DNA from: Cymbidium sinense
Lineage: Eukaryota; Streptophyta; Magnoliopsida; Asparagales; Orchidaceae
Direction of reading: 5' to 3'
Length of the DNA: 64,000 nucleotides
Assembly (NCBI GenBank): GCA_021442155.1
Contig: CM038222.1
Span: forward strand, 106,457,121 to 106,521,120
This document shows positions 50,330 to 61,898 of the stretch, one piece after another. The translations under genes were made by a program, and so were the position numbers. How positions within the stretch are numbered: position 1 is the first letter of the stretch; the number at the start of each line of letters is the position of its first letter. The notes below the pieces were generated by a model that saw nothing but the letters and a program-made list of their open reading frames with translations, was not told the origin of the DNA and ran no database searches.

Positions 50330-51260
50330 CCTATAATAATTTAGGCGTTACACATGTAATAATATAGTTACAGTATGGAAAGAGAAAAATTATAAAGAAA
50401 AACTAGAATATGGATATAGTAAAGCTAGTGTAATGATATGTACAAGAATAACAAGAACAGGTGTAGAAATCATGAACAAGCAATAGTAAAAAATAATATT
50501 AAGCAGTACGAAGTAAAAGTCTAAGATTATTTCATAAATATTATGACAAGAAATAGATTTGAATCATTATATTTAGCTTCAAAATATCCCACATTATTAA
50601 ATTAATTATTTAATATTTTTTATGCAAATCTAAAAAAAATTATTGTGCTCTTCCAAATTAATCCATGAATCATCATAATTAAGCATGTTATCCTAATATA
50701 TAAGAAATATGTGATATTATATGTCATCAACTTTCTTACAATAATCTCTTTCAGATCCACATAGAAAGGCTTATAGTTTATACATGCAATTACTTCAACC
50801 CTAAATTTGAATTCTACATGCCATTTATTTACATCAATAATGGACTTAGAATTGGCCAAATTAGTATTACCTTTTTGTGGATCTCCTTAGACAAATCATG
50901 TAAAAGATATGAAACAAATAGTGAAAGCCCAAGAATGTCACCATATGATCTAAGGGAAACCACAAATGATTTATAGCTTAGGCCTACATGTTGAAAGCAC
51001 AAATAATAATGCCAATTTGGACAACACAAATAACTATCAAAAATAAATATGATTTACTACAATCTAACAACATCCATTTTAGGGACAACACAGATAACTA
51101 TCACAAACATAATAACTAATACTGCATTAATTTAGACACAAACAATAATAAGCCATGATACACTAACATAGACAACACAAGTTCCATAAATGACAAAACC
51201 CTGAACAAGATTATATTCTACGATGCCGAGTTTATGGACATGTTGTTCTATTGTGCACAA
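50330..51260. other. MULE intergenic interval
   Basis: About 930 bases between the transposase 3' end and the PMD start. It is AT-rich, with two minus-strand open frames (50620-50859 and 50829-51029) that resemble nothing known. It may hold promoter or terminator sequence for the two genes, but no motif is convincing. Confidence 0.4.
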
Positions 51261-53795
51261 AATTTTTTCATACACTACAAACCTTGTTACTTCTTGTAGT
51301 ATTCTCATCTATAGTATTTATGAATCTATTTGTACGTGGCTGACCAAAATTTCTCTTAATATTTAGTGGATGGTACTCTATGTAGCTACTAGTAATGATG
51401 TGTTCTGACCACTCATCATGATTAGGGATGACATGGAATTCTCCTTGGTATGTGTTGCTGTAATACTCTAAAGTGTAGTAGGCTAAGATATATTGCACAT
51501 AACTCAGATGTGACTGTCCCAACATAGAGATGATAAGAGGATAGGGAATGTGATAAGCTTGTGGTTGTCTACATGTACACCTACAACTATGGCTTTGTAA
51601 TAGCTCAACCTTGTAGGTTATGCTGGCTCTATCAAATACTTGATACTCATTACTGCTTATTCGTACTAGCTCAGGAAATCTTTTTGCCTCATATTCATTA
51701 CTCTGCAGAAATTCCTTAGCATGTGGAGAAAACATGGAGTTATGCTGGTTGGCAAGTGTTGTTGCTGACTCAAGGCATTTCATAAATAGGGATATAATAT
51801 TATAGTATATTACAGTAATCAGTCCCTAAATTGATAAGCCACTTGCCCGCTTAAGTACTCCATTAAAGCATTCAGCTACATTTATGGTCATTGTGCTATA
51901 TCTATAGCCACCATTGTGGTTGAAGAGCACTACTGCACATCCCTTGAAACATGCCAATCGTAGGCCTCCTGGTTGATGTTCTTGATATAAGATATATATC
52001 TTTCGAAAATAAGGATGTCATCAGTATTACCTATGATATATATTTTTTTGGCATATGAAGTCAACATCTCCTACTCCAAGTTGTCTAACATCCTTTTTGA
52101 GATTCTCCCTCAAATGTGAGAGGCAAAAGTGATGTGTAGCCCACGGTAATATTTCCCTACAACCATGAACAAGACCTATGCACCTGTCAAATATGAGGCA
52201 CATATCACCTCTTATAGAGACTAGGGGAATTAAGTCTTAGAATGTCTGTAAAAACTAACCCCATGACTCAATACTTTCTGATTCCACTACTGCAAAGGCC
52301 AATGGAAATAAACCATTCTTGGAATTAATTCAAACTTCTCTAAGTAGAGTCCCCCTATACTTACTTAGGAGGAAAGTCTCATCAAGAAATAAAATTAGGC
52401 GACAGTATTGCCAACCTATAATTGAGGCCTCGAATGACTAGAATAATCATTGGAATCTATTTTATTCTATTGATTGCACTTGGTATAGTGATCCTGGCAT
52501 AGCTGAATAATATTGCACCCATGAATCTCACTAATGATCAATAATATTCCTCCCAACTGCCAAAAATTACCTTCACTGCCTTATGACGTGCATCCTAGAC
52601 TTTCATATAGGACACTCTTATGTTAAATTTGGACTCTATACATCCTATAATCTCTTTGGGCTTTAAATCCAATTAACGCCTAACTGCAAGTTGAATGAAA
52701 TAACTGATAAACTGTGATGTACATTGCCTGTGTTCAGCATTGAGCACCAAATGACTACATGTATGAGGTGAGCCAATATTATCAATTCTTCATACACCTC
52801 CTAATCTCTTACTTGATCTTTCATGTAAGCGCCACATGAAAGGTGTAGTTTGGTGATCTTGTTGGTTGCACAATATAGTGAACTTTACTTTATTTGAAGC
52901 ATATATCCATATTCAATATTATTTATGATAGACCAACCTTGAACAGCAAACTACGACAGCATCTTATCATGAAAGCACATACATTCTAGCAGTTCATCTG
53001 GAATGCAATTTTCTTATTCAAAAGTTGATTCATTTGATGGCCCATCAAATTTAAGCTCTTCATCCGATTCTCTAGCTATTTGAGCACTATGCATGGACTC
53101 ATTATTAGATAATAAGTGCTCTTTAGTGTGACTTGTTCTAGTTGAGTAGTCTCTAATTAGGTCTGTGGCCCTGAATGATAGTTCTATAATCCTTAAAGCA
53201 GGATGCTCTACATCACTATCATCCTCATCATCAGCATCGCTACTTGTTGTAGTATGCATAGTTTCATATCATTCTTCTTCAGAAGACAGTGAATTTATGC
53301 GATCACCTTCAAGGTCACCCATAAAACTAGAACTTGTCCAAGCAAAACAAGTATGTTTTATTGGTGTAGATCCATATGCTTCCACTTGAGTACTTAGTTT
53401 AGAAGCTGGTGTGATGTACTCAATACTGATTGGATCTCTTTGACACTCCTCAGTATTTTCTACCTCTATTTCTTCATATTGTAGTTCCTCAACTTCAACA
53501 TAACTTATAACAGGCTACACACATGTTGTGTTGATTATAGATTCACAGACTTTATCATCAATAATATGAGTTGCAATAAATCCAACACCAATAAAAAAAT
53601 GGCTTATAAGACTAACACAGAACTTTGCTGGAACTTGCTTCAATGACCTCATAATTCACTTATGTAACTCGATCAAGTTAATCCACCATAGGATCCGGAT
53701 TGGATGATTTTTTTCACTGATATAAGTCAGAATGAACTCATCACTTACATTAAGTTTGCCACCATAGAATAGAACTATGCAAACAGTATCTGAAC
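51260..53795 (-). pseudogene. MULE transposase (MuDR-type with SWIM finger), broken
   Basis: Cuts and moves the element. From the N-terminus: IVLFYGGKLNVSDEF near 53790; an acidic region (SSDADDEDDSDVEHPAL at 53245); a MuDR DNA-binding part with WRLHER, SPHTC, IESKFNIRVSYMK and AVKVIFGSWEEYY (52840-52520). The catalytic region follows, with ILFLDETFLLSKYRG at about 52400 (first Asp), LFPLAFAVVESESIESWG at about 52310, DMCLIFDRCIGLV at 52200 (second Asp) and ATHHFCLSHLRENLKKD near 52120. The SWIM zinc finger CRCTCRQPQAYHIPYPL lies at 51590. The C-terminal 171-codon segment (51783-51268) is open. At least eight stops or shifts occur elsewhere. Confidence 0.93.
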
Positions 53796-53879
53796 TAATT
53801 TTTAACTAACAATAACCCTAAACACCAAGAATCCTTTATCCCACCTAGTCAAAGAAAAAATTTAATTGAGGAGAATGTA

Positions 53880-54610
53880 CACTTTCACATTTAACTTGGA
53901 ATTATTTAAAAAACTCAAAAAGTTTGTTTTGCAAACCCCATATCAATATCTCTTCATAACTAAACTTACATATTTAATAAAAATAATTATAGCCTCAAAA
54001 TAATAAAAAAATCCTAACATAAACCCTAAATATCATATCCATTCACAAAATTATTTTGCAAACTCAATAAATTTATTTTGCAAACCCCATATCAATATTT
54101 CTTTACAACTGAACTTACATATTCGGCAAGAATAATTACAACATCTAAATAATAATAAAAACACTAATAAGCCCTAAATCTCATATGCATTCATAAAATA
54201 CAAAAATCTAATGTAACAAAGGTACTATAATCTCAATCTACCCTAACAATAAAATAAAATAAGCTCATCATATAAAATAAAACCATATATAACCTCTAAA
54301 TAACAAAAAAAAACACTAGCATAAGCCCTAAATCTCATATGCATTCACAAAATACACAAATCTAATCAAACAAAGGTACTATAATCTCAAATCTACCATA
54401 ACAATAAAACTAAATAATTGAATCATATGAAACAAAACTATATATAACCTTTAAATAATAATAAAAATACTAACATAAGCCCTAAATCTCATATGCATTC
54501 ACAAAATGCACAAATATAATCAAACAAAGGTATTATAATCTTAATCTACCCTAACAATAAAACTAAATAAGAGAATCATACAAAATAAAATCATATATAA
54601 CACGATCTAA
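53880..54610. repeat. MULE right-hand tandem repeats (about 145-155 bp)
   Basis: 'TTTGCAAACCCCATATCAAT' occurs at 53929 and 54077. 'GCCCTAAATCTCATATGCATTCA' occurs at 54171, 54329 and 54479, giving periods near 148-158. Highly AT-rich, with no coding potential. Confidence 0.85.
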
Positions 54611-54639
54611 CACAAATTTAGCATTTAGGGTTAAAAACA

Positions 54640-54930
54640 CCTAAATTGGCGAACAAAAAACTACAAAATGTGCGGTCTTCGGTGGTGGCACCAACGTCAA
54701 CCTTATCCTTGGCTGGTGGTGACCTCCTCCTTGGCCTGTGGCGGGCTTGGGTGGTGCAAGATCGGTGTTGGAAGGGAGATTTTCGGAGCAACGAGCCGAA
54801 GGAAAAAATAGCCGAAGGAAATAATCGGGAGAGGGGCTTCGATTTCCATCTGAATTTAGGATGAGCCAGTCACCCATTGAACGGCAACTAACATTGACAT
54901 GGATGCCGCGTTGGCGCTGGTCGCCGTCGA
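54640..54930. other. GC-rich MULE subterminal segment
   Basis: A distinctly GC-richer block just inside the right terminal repeat, upstream of the transposase. It resembles a 5' UTR/promoter region or a captured host fragment (Pro/Arg/Ser-rich frame 54967-54641, minus). No protein family is recognised. Confidence 0.4.
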
Positions 54931-55018
54931 ACGGGCGACTGGGCCTACTTTTAAATTTGTTTTTCATGCCTAATTAGCTTATTAATGTTTTAATTAGGCC
55001 TAATTTGAAAATTAAGCC
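54930..55018 (-). repeat. MULE right terminal inverted repeat
   Basis: Inverted match to 46585-46680. Ends AAGCC at 55018, directly before the target duplication. Confidence 0.9.
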
Positions 55019-55027
55019 AATTAGTAA
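55019..55027. repeat. MULE target-site duplication, right copy
   Basis: AATTAGTAA. On the minus strand it contains the TAA stop codon of the Z1 antisense ORF (55021-55023). Confidence 0.95.
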
Positions 55028-56141
55028 TTATAATCATTTGCCTCCTCTACTATGTCTTGCTCCAATGAGGTAGTTACATAAGATGGATATTGAGGCACTA
55101 TAGGGAAAGATGCCTGACAAGGATCCCCAAGATCCTAATTTTCAAACATATGGACCAGTCTCATATTGAACTAGGTTATATAAAAAAATTATTTTTTATG
55201 CTGATCCATATGATAATAAAATTTCTTTTCTAAAGCCCATTGCCTACAACTACTCTCACCTACCTCCCTCCTTAAATTTGAGACTTGCTCGTTTAAGCGT
55301 TTAGAAGATTAAGGTCGAAGTCGTAGGGTATGTGAGCTTTCCCCCACTTCATACCTCAAACCAAATCCCTTAATAAGTTCTTTTTTTAGAGGAGCCTTTT
55401 GAATAAAGATTTCTTCATCAAGTTCCCTTGACACACCTACCACAATGCAAAAAATAATAGATAACAGAGGGATTACTATACCCTATCATAGTACTACCCC
55501 TAAGCATAATACAAATAGAATTATAATTTATTTTTCTTATATCAATTGTGAAGCCTTTTGAATTATAAAATTCAAAATGATTCTATCATTAGTTACCTCA
55601 CTGATATTACCAGTGGGCATCAACTTGACAGAAATAAAATAATGCCATGTTTCTTATTTTATTATTAGTCTGATGCCAGAAAAGTTGATAATCATTTTAT
55701 CTCATCATTTTCACTAGATGTTGGCATTTCTACGAGTGATAAAACAAAGAATTTCATCAAAATCTGGGTGCTCATTATAATAAGAAAGATATTGATCATA
55801 AGCTACATTTGACAATTCATAATATGCATTTATGAGAGTGTTATCGACACTTATCAGTTTCCCATAAATGAAGACTTTATTGTCCTTGTGATCCTTTACA
55901 TTGGTAAATAATTCTCATATCATGGGATGATGCAAGAGCTATTATTATAGGTTAGCTTTGCCCAGCCATAATCATTGATCATCCTTTCTACTCTCCCACT
56001 CAAGTTGTAGAAGCTCCTTTTCGAGATGAGATGCTTATGTGTGAGGGAGTGCTGATGTCTCTCTTCAGCTTCCACGTTGACAAACCTGTTGGCCTCACTT
56101 GAAGTAGCTCACTTCTTATTAGCCACTCTCTTGAGCGGCAT
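55021..56141 (-). pseudogene. Z1 antisense ORF, putative plant transposon protein-like (broken)
   Basis: Starts MPLKRVANKK at 56141 and ends NDYNY-stop at 55021. Landmarks, shared with the Z2 copy: HQHSLTHKHLISKRSFYNL near the N-terminus; GWAKLTYNN; then in a shifted frame VDNTLINAYYEL and DQYLSYYNEHPDFDEIL; later ELDEEIFIQKAPL and an acidic C-terminus. This arrangement (replacement of 'FD..xINxFYxL...W..VI..L') resembles the 'putative plant transposon protein' domain found in plant LTR elements. It has stops from codon 11 onwards and several frameshifts. A TATA box lies 142 bases upstream and a CT-rich leader between. It is opposite in direction to the Z retroelement. Confidence 0.75.
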
Positions 56142-56181
56142 GATTATGTTCTTAGTAGGGGAGAAGACTGAGAGAAAAGAT

Positions 56182-56184
<3 letters not shown>

Positions 56185-56227
<43 letters not shown>

Positions 56228-56232
56228 GAGAG
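56185..56232. repeat. (AG)n microsatellite in the antisense-ORF leader
   Basis: About 18 AG units plus an interrupted block. On the antisense transcript it is a (CT)n tract in the 5' UTR, between the TATA box and the ATG. Confidence 0.95.
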
Positions 56233-56282
56233 CACTAAGGAATAAATAGCACATAATGGAAAAATGATCAGCCCAAAGGGTC

Positions 56283-56290
56283 TATTTATA
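56283..56290 (-). promoter_or_regulatory. TATA box of Z1 antisense ORF
   Basis: Minus-strand TATAAATA(GA), 142 bases before the ATG at 56141. The Z2 copy has the same octamer 100 bases before its ATG. Confidence 0.7.
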
Positions 56291-56890
56291 AACCTGGCTT
56301 AGTGCCACAATGCTAGAATGTCAATGTTGAGGCACTAACCTCTTGGGTTCTGAAACAGTAACATAGTGCCACAGCACTCATATGCAGCACCATGACTTTG
56401 GTCAGTTGGTCAAGTCAGTTATTGTGTCGATCAAAAAGAGTATTCATTACCATTAATTTTGTAACCAAACATGTGTCAGGCATTGATGTAGCACCACAGT
56501 GCTCTAACATAGTACTGCAGTGCTGGTCAAAAAGTTTGTCCTTCCCATTTAAAGTGCCTATCCATCTGCCAGCTTGTTTAAACCAACCTTTGACTAGCAC
56601 CACAATGCCATATGGTTAGTGCCAAGGCACTAGTCAGCTGGCCAACATGAATAAACAATGATAAACAAATCCAATATTAATTGTTATATTGTTGGATTTA
56701 AAGCGTTGAGGCACTAATCTTTCACCTACCTCACAATGCTACAGTGCTACCCACTAATTACTAAGGCACTACCATGATAGTGCCTAAGTGCTACCATAAT
56801 AGCGCCTAAGCACTATGTTTTTAGTTCCGCAGCACTATACTAATAATGCCTAGGTGCTCCCCTTCATAGCACATAGGTGCCATATTTTGA
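56290..56890. repeat. Cluster of 14-nt imperfect palindromes (Z1)
   Basis: At least fifteen matches to AGTGCC-NN-GGCACT, AGTGCC-NN-AGCACT or AGCACC-NN-AGTGCT, spaced about 15-60 bases. Examples are AGTGCCACAGCACT near 56354, AGCACCACAGTGCT near 56491 and AGTGCCAAGGCACT near 56618. The short frames 56392-56619 and 56415-56603 on opposite strands are produced by this pattern. Confidence 0.8.
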
Positions 56891-57215
56891 ACATTCAAAT
56901 GAATTAACATAATTTAGATTTGAATTACTTACATGTTCTATGACACATGTAAAAAAATCAAAATTAAAATGCCTTAGGATGTAGAGCGGGTTAATTTTGT
57001 AGTTGGGTCTTATGATTGGGTCCAGGTCAACAAAACCTCATCATTCCCCGATGATAGCCATGTTGATTATAAATTTTTTATAGAGGGGATATGTTTAAAT
57101 TGAATGGAGTTCATCATTGAAAATAACTTAAAATAATCATTCACTGACCCATCCATCATTATTTGTTAGGGGTGATAATCTAAAAAATCCTTTGCTTACA
57201 AATAGCTATTATCAA

Positions 57216-57259
<44 letters not shown>

Positions 57260-58020
57260 CATACTCAAATAATCTCATGTTAGTAAGAACGTAGCCTATG
57301 TTCTCTGTATGCATGATTTTATTACTAAACCGCACCACATGAAAAGCAGATACGACCAGGACCCTCTGACCATATGGCTTGGCTTCTATATGGCTCCATT
57401 ATATTTCTATCACGGCAATAACCTTCATGTTCTCTAATGGCTTTGCTCCTTGAACCATAAATTTTGGAATATATTTAATAGGAAACAAGCCTTCTATTAG
57501 CTAAGGTTAACTGAAATTTTTCACCTTAAACAAACACCACCCAAAGTCTATAAGAACACCTTAGATGACGTAACCCATGGTTGCTGACAAGGATTCTTCG
57601 ATCAGGAATTATTTCCCCTGGCTAAGTAGACTAGGAACCACAACAACCCAGGATGATGAAACCATGGGATATTGATTGAGCATGTCGTCATCCCCTCAAT
57701 ATACATTTTAAATTAAAATATAATCATTTATGCCATATTATGCATACCAATAGATACCAACTTATATCAAGAAAATAAGATTATTTCAAACCTTAATCGA
57801 GAGTGCTCTCTTACTAAGGTAAGGGGTAATTAATTATAGAGACTTGCATCCATAGAAAGTAGAACCCAGATCTAAATAAACCCTAATATAATGTTAGGAG
57901 AAATCGTGATGAATATATACCAATCTACCTCACAAAAATATACTCTTACCCATCTCAATATCGATGACGGAGAACATCCTCAAAGGTATTTTTCTCTAAT
58001 CAATCCTCAATAGACATCTA
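56891..58020 (+). repeat. Z1 LTR distal part (U5-like end)
   Basis: 57600-58020 is collinear with 62870-63250 of the Z2 LTR. Shared phrases are CCCAGGATGATGAAACC (57649) / CCCAGGATGATAGAACC (62911), ACCTTAATCGAGAGT (57791, 63039), GTAGAACCCAGATC (57860, 63108) and AATATATACCAATCT (57914, 63162). The ACCTTAATCGAGAGT phrase also occurs on the minus strand in both T LTRs (about 9040 and 29180), so T and Z are distant relatives. 56891-57600 has no recognised feature besides the AT tract. Confidence 0.75.
57217..57256. repeat. (AT)n microsatellite
   Basis: About 20 AT units within Z1 LTR-like sequence. Confidence 0.95.
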
Positions 58021-58445
58021 CTTGTCTCCATGGCACAAAATTGATTCCTATTCAATTAAACCAAACCAACTCAATTCTTAGTAAATTCCTTCCTATGCGC
58101 CCCTAGCATGAAACAAAATAAACTAAACAAACTAAACATCGATCTTCATCTATAGGGGACCTTAACATTTTTCTAATTTCGAGCTTTGGTAAATTCAGAT
58201 ATTGTATCTCTCCAAACCCATAACCCACCTTAAGTATCCTAGATATTTTCTCTAGAATCCTTAACATCTAGAAATTCTAATCTTCTAAGTGAATCTATTT
58301 AGTGGCTCCCACTAAATTCACTTTCCCTTTCAAACTAGTGCATGTGTCTTTTGCTTTCCATCTTATGGACATGTTCTATCTGCTTGTTCAACGCAATACA
58401 TGCGACGTGCCTTGTCAATTGCACCATACTTATTAGAGGTCCTTT
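58021..58445. other. Interval between Z1 LTR end and Z2 LTR start
   Basis: About 425 bases. If Z1 ended near 58020, this could be its leader, into which Z2 inserted. I cannot align a PBS here. No coding sequence was seen. Confidence 0.4.
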
Positions 58446-59390
58446 TGTTGACCTCACTTTTAGTGATGTTAATAATCACCTCTTTAGAGCTAGGATCCAA
58501 TCTAGGCTTTAAGGCTCTCTTAGAACTAAGGCACTTCTAATGCCTAGGTGAACACCAAACACCAACCCTAAGCCTAAAAGGCTCATAGGGCTTAATCTAA
58601 GGATTAGACCTTAACATAGGTTAAGTGGGCCCCACTTACCCTAAATCCAAATCAACTCTTATAACCAAATGAAAATAAAATCAATTCAACCCTAACACCA
58701 AATACAATCAATTTAGATTAACAAAACCAAATGACTTAGCATAGTGAGTCAATAGACCACACTAAGCCTAATTAGCCTAATTGAGCCATATAGGTCACTA
58801 TGACCCGTACCAAACCAAAAACCAATTAGCTTCTAACAAATGACCATTTTAAACATAAAGACTCCAATTCAAGCTCAATTCAACCTAATCAGGGGCTTAA
58901 TTTGGCCACTTGGTTAAATGCTCCCATTTGGGCTTAAAGGGACTAAACCCAAAGTTGATCAAATAAATCTACAATAATACTTACCTAAACTATCCTAAAC
59001 CTCAATTGAACTTGATTGAAGCTCAATTACAATCCAATTTTTCTGATTGACCTACTTAGGCATTAACACAATTTGACTTAAAAACCTAAATTAAGTCAAA
59101 ATCCAATCCAATCCAATCGAAATTGGATCTAATCAAAGATATCAATCATCTCTAATCCACTGATTGATCATATCCCAACCCTGAATTGATTCCAATTGAT
59201 TTAATTTAGCTAATTAACTCACTTAACTCAATTTGACCTAAAAGCCCAAGTTGAACCAAAACTTGATTCGACCAAAACTCAATTATTCCAATTATCTCTA
59301 AAATCATTGTTGATCATGACTCAACAATCAATCAAGCCAAACTAATCCAATTTGGGCCTTGTTCACCTAAAAAATATAAAAATATATATA

Positions 59391-59712
59391 ATAATTTTTG
59401 TTCATCTAGCAACAACACTGTAGGGATGTGTTCACGGTGTCACGACGCTATGATCTTGGTGCCGAGGCACTGCACCAGCTATTGAGAGAGAATATTTATA
59501 AGGAACACTACTATAAATAGTAGTGTTCAGTCCACTATTCTCACTTCCTATAATAATTTTTGTTCATCTGCCAACAACACTGCAAGGATGTGTTCTCGGT
59601 GTCGCAACGCTACGATCTTGGTGCCGAGGCACTGCACCAGCTATTGAGAGAGAATATTTATAAGGAACACTACTATAGATAGTAGTGTTCAGTCCACTAT
59701 TCTCACTTCCCT
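59391..59712 (+). promoter_or_regulatory. Duplicated Z2 promoter block, 162 bp x 2
   Basis: Copies begin at 59391 and 59553 and are nearly identical. Each contains GGTGCCGAGGCACTGCACC, then TTATAAGG, then a perfect 11 bp inverted repeat GAACACTACTA/TAGTAGTGTTC (59503-59528 and 59665-59690) whose centre forms the TATA element TATAAATAG (TATAGATAG in the second copy). A pyrimidine-rich stretch (TTCTCACTTCCC...TCTCTCGCC) lies about 20-40 bases downstream. This looks like a plus-strand core promoter, presumably the U3/R boundary of Z2. Confidence 0.65.
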
Positions 59713-60059
59713 TTTTTCTCTCGCCGACTACTCTTACTCTCACTGCACTCCAACACTACGCTTGCACTCTCGATGATCTTCCTGAGACTCTTTGTTCACT
59801 TCAGGCATGTTAAATCATAATTCCACCATTTATTTTGGATCTAGTGGAAAAAAGAATATTTCAGATTTGAAGACCTCCTCCATTGAACTTTGTTTTGGTG
59901 CGAGATGAAAACCCCTCCTCGCTATTGATCTTAGAACTGGAATAAGGGAGAAGAGTGCTTCGCACTATGATTTTAAAATCTAGCACTGTTAAGAAGGAAT
60001 ACCATCAAAATTTCTAAAAAAAAATTCTAAAATCTTATAAGAAACTAAATTTTTGATTG

Positions 60060-60450
60060 ATAGCACCTCAACTTTGAATTGTAGCATCATGGCATTATGC
60101 CCTCGAGTATGCCTATTATAATGGGCAATGCCCAGACATTAGTGCCTCGGATCCCTACCAAAATCACCCTTGCACTACAGCGCCATAACATCTGTGCCAC
60201 GATGCTATGTTCACTTGGCTTGAAAAATATGGCTTAAAATATTTTCTGATAAAATCCCTAGCACAATAGTGCCTAAGGACTAGCGCCTCGGTATTATTTC
60301 TCCCTAGCACAAGCAAAAAGGACTTAAAAAAATATCTTCCAAGGGGCAAAAATATCAATCTAGTGTTGTTGCACCAAGCTCTTGGGTTTTTCATTCTATT
60401 CACAGTGTCGAAGAACTAATTCACAGCACCAGGGTGTTGTCACTAAGATT
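60060..60450. repeat. Palindrome cluster downstream of Z2 antisense ORF
   Basis: About ten matches to the AGTGC/AGCAC palindrome family, for example GTGCCACGATGCTA (60196) and AGCACAATAGTGCC (60260). It is at the position equivalent to 46072-46340 in Z1. Confidence 0.7.
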
Positions 60451-60590
60451 TCATTTTTATGAAAATATTCAAATATGTTCAAATTTTATATTTAAATCTT
60501 AGAGAGTTAAATTAATAAAGTCAATCACATACAAACATATAACACAAAAAATAATATAAAGGAGACTTTTATTTCTAAATTCAAAGAAAA

Positions 60591-61799
60591 TTACAAATTA
60601 TAAATTACAAAAAAAAGGAAAAATTTACAAAGTAGGAAAAAGTAATAATCATACTTGTCACCATCTTCTTCCTCCTTTTCTTCTTCATCTGTGCCTGATA
60701 CTAACTGGGTAATCTCACAAGGCTGATAATGAGGCATCATAGAGAAGGTGACCTAGCTCGGATCTGCAAGATTGCAATTTTGGAACATGTTGACTAGTGT
60801 AGTGTTGAATTGGGCCATTTACGAGAACTGCATCTACTTTTGACCCATATGATGGTCAAACTTGCATTCTAGAATCTACTGCCTACAACTACTTCTATCC
60901 AAACTTTTTCTTAAGTTCATGACCTGACTGACAATTTCTTAGACTTGCTCGGCTAGGGAATTTAAAGATTGGGGTCAAGATCATGGGGCACGTGAGCCTT
61001 CCCCGACTTCAAACCTCGGTCCAAATCCCCAAATTATGCTCTTTATTAATAGAGCCTTCTGAATGAGTATTTCTTCATCAAGCGCCCCTACTACTCCCAT
61101 TACGACACATGAACCATAAATTAAAGAAGGGTGATCATACCTGATAGTAGTACTTCCCTTTAACAAATTTCAAATAGAGTTATAAATAAATTTCTTGATA
61201 TCTATTATAAATCCTCTCTAAATAGTAAAATTCAAAAAAACTCTATCTTTGGTAACCTAATTAATGTTACGAGTGGACATAAACTTGGTAGAAATAAAAT
61301 AATGCTAAGCTTTAGATTTAGCAGTGAGACCACCAGCTGGAAAGTTAATAATTCTTTCTTCCCGTCAATTCCATTGCACATTTGTATTTTCGCCAGAAAG
61401 AAAATGGAGAATCTCATCGAAATCAGAATGATCATTATAATAAGCAAGATATTGGTCATAACCAATATTTTGAAGATTGTAATATGTATTAATAGCACTA
61501 GTGTCAAAACTTACTAGTTTCCCCAGTACATGCGCATTGTTGTCCTGGATTTCATGTGCATTTGCGAAGAGCTCACACACCACTGGGACAATGCACGGGT
61601 TGTTATCGTAAGGCAGTTTGGCCCAACTTCATCTCATGATCACACCTTCGACACTACCATTGGGATGCTAGAAGCTCCTCTCTAGGATTAGGTGTTTATG
61701 AATGAGAGTGTGTTGATACTGCTTCTCCTCATCGGCATTGATGAATCTGCCTACATCGATTGATGCCTTCTTTCTTCTCACCACCCTTCTGAGAGGCAT
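60591..61799 (-). pseudogene. Z2 antisense ORF, putative plant transposon protein-like (broken)
   Basis: Starts MPLRRVVRRKKASIDVGRF at 61799. Landmarks: QHTLIHKHLILERSF (then a stop), SWAKLPYDNNPCIVP, VSFDTSAINTYYNLQNIGYD, AYYNDHSDFDEILHFLSG, then after a shift a Leu-rich stretch. The open segment 61166-60981 has SCVVMGVVGALDEEILIQKA, and the C-terminus is DEEEKEEEDGDKYDYY with a stop at 60591. The order fits the 'putative plant transposon protein' domain (FDxxxINxFY...W..V...L). Four or more stops/shifts make it inactive, though it is better preserved than Z1's. A TATA box lies 100 bases before the ATG. Extra antisense ORFs are reported in Tat elements, usually between pol and the 3' LTR. 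Here it lies within LTR-like sequence. Confidence 0.75.
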
Positions 61800-61898
61800 A
61801 ATGAATATGTTAACTGGAGTGAAGAATAGAGCTAAGAGAGCGATAAAAAATCTATAAGGAGAAAGATTGTTGACGAAATCCTCAACATCTTTGGGTCT

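Larger units (their letters stand above)
46585..55018 (-). mobile_element. Mutator-like element (MULE) with transposase and PMD genes
   Basis: 8434 bp flanked by a perfect 9 bp duplication. Terminal inverted repeats begin GGCTAAATTTTCAAATTAGG on the left and GGCTTAATTTTCAAATTAGG inward from the right. Inside are a tandem array of about 184 bp units (left), a PMD pseudogene, a transposase pseudogene and a tandem array of about 155 bp units (right), with both genes on the minus strand. Association of PMD domains with plant transposons, including MULEs, is established. The intact target duplication suggests a fairly recent insertion relative to its decayed genes, or no later rearrangement. Confidence 0.95.

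Noticed and set aside
53800..54500. Interstitial telomere repeats (CCCTAAA)
   Set aside because: CCCTAAA appears singly as part of a 150 bp repeat, never in tandem.
54641..54967. Pro/Arg-rich minus-strand frame as a captured host exon
   Set aside because: Possible, since MULEs capture gene fragments, but no protein family is recognisable and GC richness alone is weak evidence.
56392..56619. 75-codon frame and its opposite-strand partner
   Set aside because: Lie in the AGTGC palindrome cluster, whose symmetry keeps both strands open by chance.
61232..61517. Overlapping Ile/Leu-rich frames on both strands
   Set aside because: Alternative frames of the Z2 antisense ORF. The frame bearing family landmarks is the one used for that entry.
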